Part shown: in pieces, positions 6,496 to 8,128 of the stretch
Position numbering within the stretch: the stretch's first letter is position 1
Layout of the letters: each line of letters begins with the position of its first letter
NCBI GenBank assembly: GCA_905201915.1
Contig: CAJKQE010000097.1
Location: 1 to 8,128 of the forward strand
From: an uncultured Lachnospiraceae bacterium
Lineage (GTDB): Bacteria > Bacillota > Clostridia > Lachnospirales > Lachnospiraceae
Direction of reading: 5' to 3'
DNA length: 8,128 nucleotides
Notes under the pieces: generated by a model
Databases searched by the model: none
Seen by the model: only the letters and a program-made list of their open reading frames with translations
What the model was told of the DNA's origin: nothing
Program-made: the position numbers and the translations under genes

Positions 6496-7515
6496 CTACT
6501 GTCCCTTTCCCTGAACGCTCCAGCCTTTGGGAATAAAAAGCTCTCGGAACTTCTCCAGAGAATACTGGTCTGTCATACCTGATATATAATCACATATTAC
6601 TCTTTCCTTTGGTTCATCCTGATACAAAAGCTTTTGATATTCTTCTGACATTTTTTCTGGATATTTACTGTAATATGTATATAATTCTTCTACTACATGT
6701 TCTGCCTTTTTTTCTTCACTTTTTGCTACAGGATTTAAGTAAACATCCTGAAACATCAAAGCACGAATATCCCGAAGCCCTTCTTCAATCTCCGGAGACA
6801 TCATAATCTTATCCTGCCCTTGACTGTTCTCTACAATATTATGTACAAATGTATTCAGTCTTTCCCGTGTAGTTGCTCCTAAAAGCATACGTAAGGTAAT
6901 CGGAATATCATCTTCTGTAATAATTCCTGCTCTCTGAGCATCATCCATATCATGATGAATATAGGAAATCTTATCACAATAGCGAACCACTTGCCCCTCC
7001 AATGTATGGGGATTTCCGCTGGTTCTATGATTTAAAATTCCATCTCTTACTTCCCATGTAAGATTTAGTCCTTCACCATTTTTCTCCAAACGTTCTACAA
7101 CTCGAACACTCTGTTTATAATGTGCAAAACCCAAAGGACAAACTCTGTTTAAGGCTCTTTCTCCTGCATGACCAAAAGGCGTATGCCCTAAATCATGCCC
7201 CAGTGCAATAGCCTCCACCAAATCTTCATTTAAAGATAAGGCTTTTGCAATCGTTCTGGCAGTCTGAGAAACCTCAAGCGTATGTGTCAGACGATTTCGG
7301 TAATGAGCACCCTGAGGAGACAAAAAAACCTGTGTCTTATCCTTCATACGGCGAAAAGCTTTACAATGCACAATACGGTCTCTATCCCTTTGATATACCG
7401 TACGGATATCACATTCCTGCTCCTTCCTTTCTCTTCCTTTAGAATAAATACTATGAGAAGCATAGGGATTTAAAAGCTCTAATTCTCTTTTTTCCATTTG
7501 TTCACGAATATTCAT
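6496..7515 (-). CDS. dgt: Deoxyguanosinetriphosphate triphosphohydrolase-like HD protein
   Basis: This 339-aa HD-superfamily protein of the dGTPase (Dgt) family removes triphosphate from deoxynucleoside triphosphates, giving the nucleoside plus PPPi; many homologues act on several dNTPs with dNTP activation. The metal-binding set is intact: H78 in NRLTHTLEV, H107-D108 in ALGHDLGHTPFGH, and D181 in YCDKISYIHHD. The N-terminal signature DRDRIVHCKAFRRMKDKTQV and FLSPQGAHYRNR are typical. The length matches the shorter Gram-positive form rather than the ~505-aa E. coli Dgt. The ATG at 7515 has AGGTGA (7522-7527) 6 nt upstream. The TAG stop is followed after 15 bp by dnaG, so the two are almost certainly cotranscribed, linking dNTP pool control to primer synthesis. 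No convincing promoter was found upstream. Confidence 0.92.
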   Translation of the reverse strand: MNIREQMEKRELELLNPYASHSIYSKGRERKEQECDIRTVYQRDRDRIVHCKAFRRMKDKTQVFLSPQGAHYRNRLTHTLEVSQTARTIAKALSLNEDLVEAIALGHDLGHTPFGHAGERALNRVCPLGFAHYKQSVRVVERLEKNGEGLNLTWEVRDGILNHRTSGNPHTLEGQVVRYCDKISYIHHDMDDAQRAGIITEDDIPITLRMLLGATTRERLNTFVHNIVENSQGQDKIMMSPEIEEGLRDIRALMFQDVYLNPVAKSEEKKAEHVVEELYTYYSKYPEKMSEEYQKLLYQDEPKERVICDYISGMTDQYSLEKFRELFIPKGWSVQGKGQ

Positions 7516-7533
7516 AGGCAGTCACCTGACTTT

Positions 7534-7596
7534 CTAACACCTTGCGACAAAACATCTTGCGGCAACACCGCAGATACTTTCAAAAGAACTATTCAT
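7534..7596 (-). CDS. Possible 20-aa cysteine-containing small ORF upstream of dgt (doubtful)
   Basis: An ATG at 7596 opens a 20-codon frame, MNSSFESICGVAARCFVARC, ending in TAG 18 bp before the dgt start. Its last ten codons lie mostly within a 15-bp tandem repeat, which is five codons long, so the peptide repeats as VAARC-FVARC. Cys falls at positions 9, 15 and 20. The upstream signal is weak: only GGAA about 9 nt before the ATG. I recognise no family. It could be a leader peptide for dgt, an unrelated small protein, or a chance frame. The in-frame repeat is suggestive but cannot establish translation. Confidence 0.18.
   Translation of the reverse strand: MNSSFESICGVAARCFVARC
7536..7565 (-). 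repeat. Two-copy 15-bp tandem repeat upstream of dgt
   Basis: On the minus strand TTGCCGCAAGATGTT (7551-7565) is followed without gap by TTGTCGCAAGGTGTT (7536-7550). Thirteen of 15 positions agree, and both differences are transitions. The repeat ends 9 bp before the AGGTGA ribosome-binding site of dgt. The first copy begins inside a small GCGG-TGTTG-CCGC inverted repeat. A repeated operator or a simple slippage duplication would both look like this. Confidence 0.7.
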
Positions 7597-7648
7597 ATTT
7601 ATTATTTCCGAAATTTCTTCTATTTCCTCTTTTTCTTCTCAAAAATTT

Positions 7649-8128
7649 CTACAATTCTTTATAAGAGTTTCTTAAAAGTGCAATTTCTTTGGCATATCCC
7701 TCTAAATCATTTGGAGTTTCTAAATAAAAAGGCAGATTTCTAAGTGCCGGATGATTGATAACCCTTACAATCGCTTCCAATCCCAGCTCTCCTTCACCAA
7801 TTTTTGCATGGCGGTCTTTATGACTTCCCAAACCATACATACTGTCATTTAAATGAATTGCTTTTAATCTGTCTAATCCTATTACTTCATCAAATTTTGT
7901 CAAAACCCCATCAAGGTCTTCTGCAATATCATATCCAGCATCATATACATGACAGGTATCGAGACAAACTCCCATTTTTCCTTTTAGCTCTACTCTGTCA
8001 ATAATTTCTCTTAGTTCTTCAAAACACCTGCCCACTTCACTGCCTTTTCCCGCCATAGTTTCCAATAATACTGTTGTACTCTGCTCCGGAACAAGAATTT
8101 CATTTAACATATCTGCAATATACTGAAT
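7649..8128 (-). CDS. nfo: Endonuclease IV (AP endonuclease), C-terminal part
   Basis: The last 159 residues of an apurinic/apyrimidinic endonuclease IV enter from the right edge; the full family length is about 275-285 aa. It cleaves 5' to abasic sites in base excision repair. The tri-zinc ligands expected in this half are all present (E. coli numbering in brackets): LLETMAGKGSEVG (E145), GVCLDTCHVYDAGYD (D179, H182), IHLNDS (H216), GSHKDRHAKIGEGELG (D229, H231) and PFYLETP (E261). The frame is open to the edge, so the methionine at 8110 is internal and not the start. The gene ends in TAG at 7649. No intrinsic terminator is visible after it, so read-through into dgt over the 133-bp gap is possible. 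Confidence 0.95.
   Translation of the reverse strand: MQYIADMLNEILVPEQSTTVLLETMAGKGSEVGRCFEELREIIDRVELKGKMGVCLDTCHVYDAGYDIAEDLDGVLTKFDEVIGLDRLKAIHLNDSMYGLGSHKDRHAKIGEGELGLEAIVRVINHPALRNLPFYLETPNDLEGYAKEIALLRNSYKEL

Noticed and set aside
7498..7743. Plus-strand open frame of 81 codons spanning the nfo-dgt gap
   Set aside because: It overlaps the 3' end of nfo and the 5' end of dgt in antisense, has no good ribosome-binding site, and has low-complexity Phe/Ser-rich composition.
1..8128. Mobile element, CRISPR array, toxin-antitoxin, defence or riboswitch locus
   Set aside because: All sizeable frames are explained by housekeeping genes. No regular repeat-spacer array, transposase motif, tRNA or riboswitch-like conserved block was seen.

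Overview
The window is about 8.1 kb of AT-rich DNA with every supported gene on the minus strand. Strong GGAGG-type ribosome-binding sites, the protein families, and the order dgt-dnaG-rpoD-trmK-nif3 followed by a TGS-domain nucleoside kinase and rnpB all point to a low-GC Bacillota of the class Clostridia. The protein style (for example the RpoD and Dgt sequences) resembles Lachnospiraceae, but that family-level placement is my recognition and was not tested by a search.

In the direction of transcription (high to low coordinates) the layout is as follows. The 3' part of an endonuclease IV gene (nfo) enters from the right edge. A 133-bp gap follows, with a perfectly abutting 15-bp tandem repeat and a doubtful 20-codon ORF. 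Then comes a tight gene run: dgt (HD-domain dNTP triphosphohydrolase), dnaG (primase), rpoD (housekeeping sigma factor), trmK (tRNA A22 methyltransferase) and a Nif3-like metal protein. The run closes with a convincing intrinsic terminator 8 bp after the last stop codon. Downstream lie a separately transcribed TGS-domain uridine-kinase-like gene and the 5' third of the RNase P RNA gene (rnpB), which has its own well-formed sigma-A promoter and runs off the left edge.

Functionally this is a replication/transcription core cluster, a clostridial version of the classical macromolecular-synthesis operon: dNTP pool control, priming, promoter recognition and tRNA modification are co-directional with short gaps or overlaps. 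DNA repair (nfo) and tRNA processing (rnpB) flank it.

The one real anomaly is dnaG. It is split between two frames: a single net base is missing near 6190-6199, about 95 codons into the gene. Because primase is essential, the likely explanations are a sequencing or assembly error or a very recent indel. An in-phase A_AAA_AAG slippery heptamer lies inside the overlap of the two frames, so ribosomal frameshifting must be considered, although the sequence argues against it as the normal mechanism. I see no mobile element, CRISPR array, toxin-antitoxin pair, defence system or biosynthetic cluster. This is essentially an ordinary housekeeping region.
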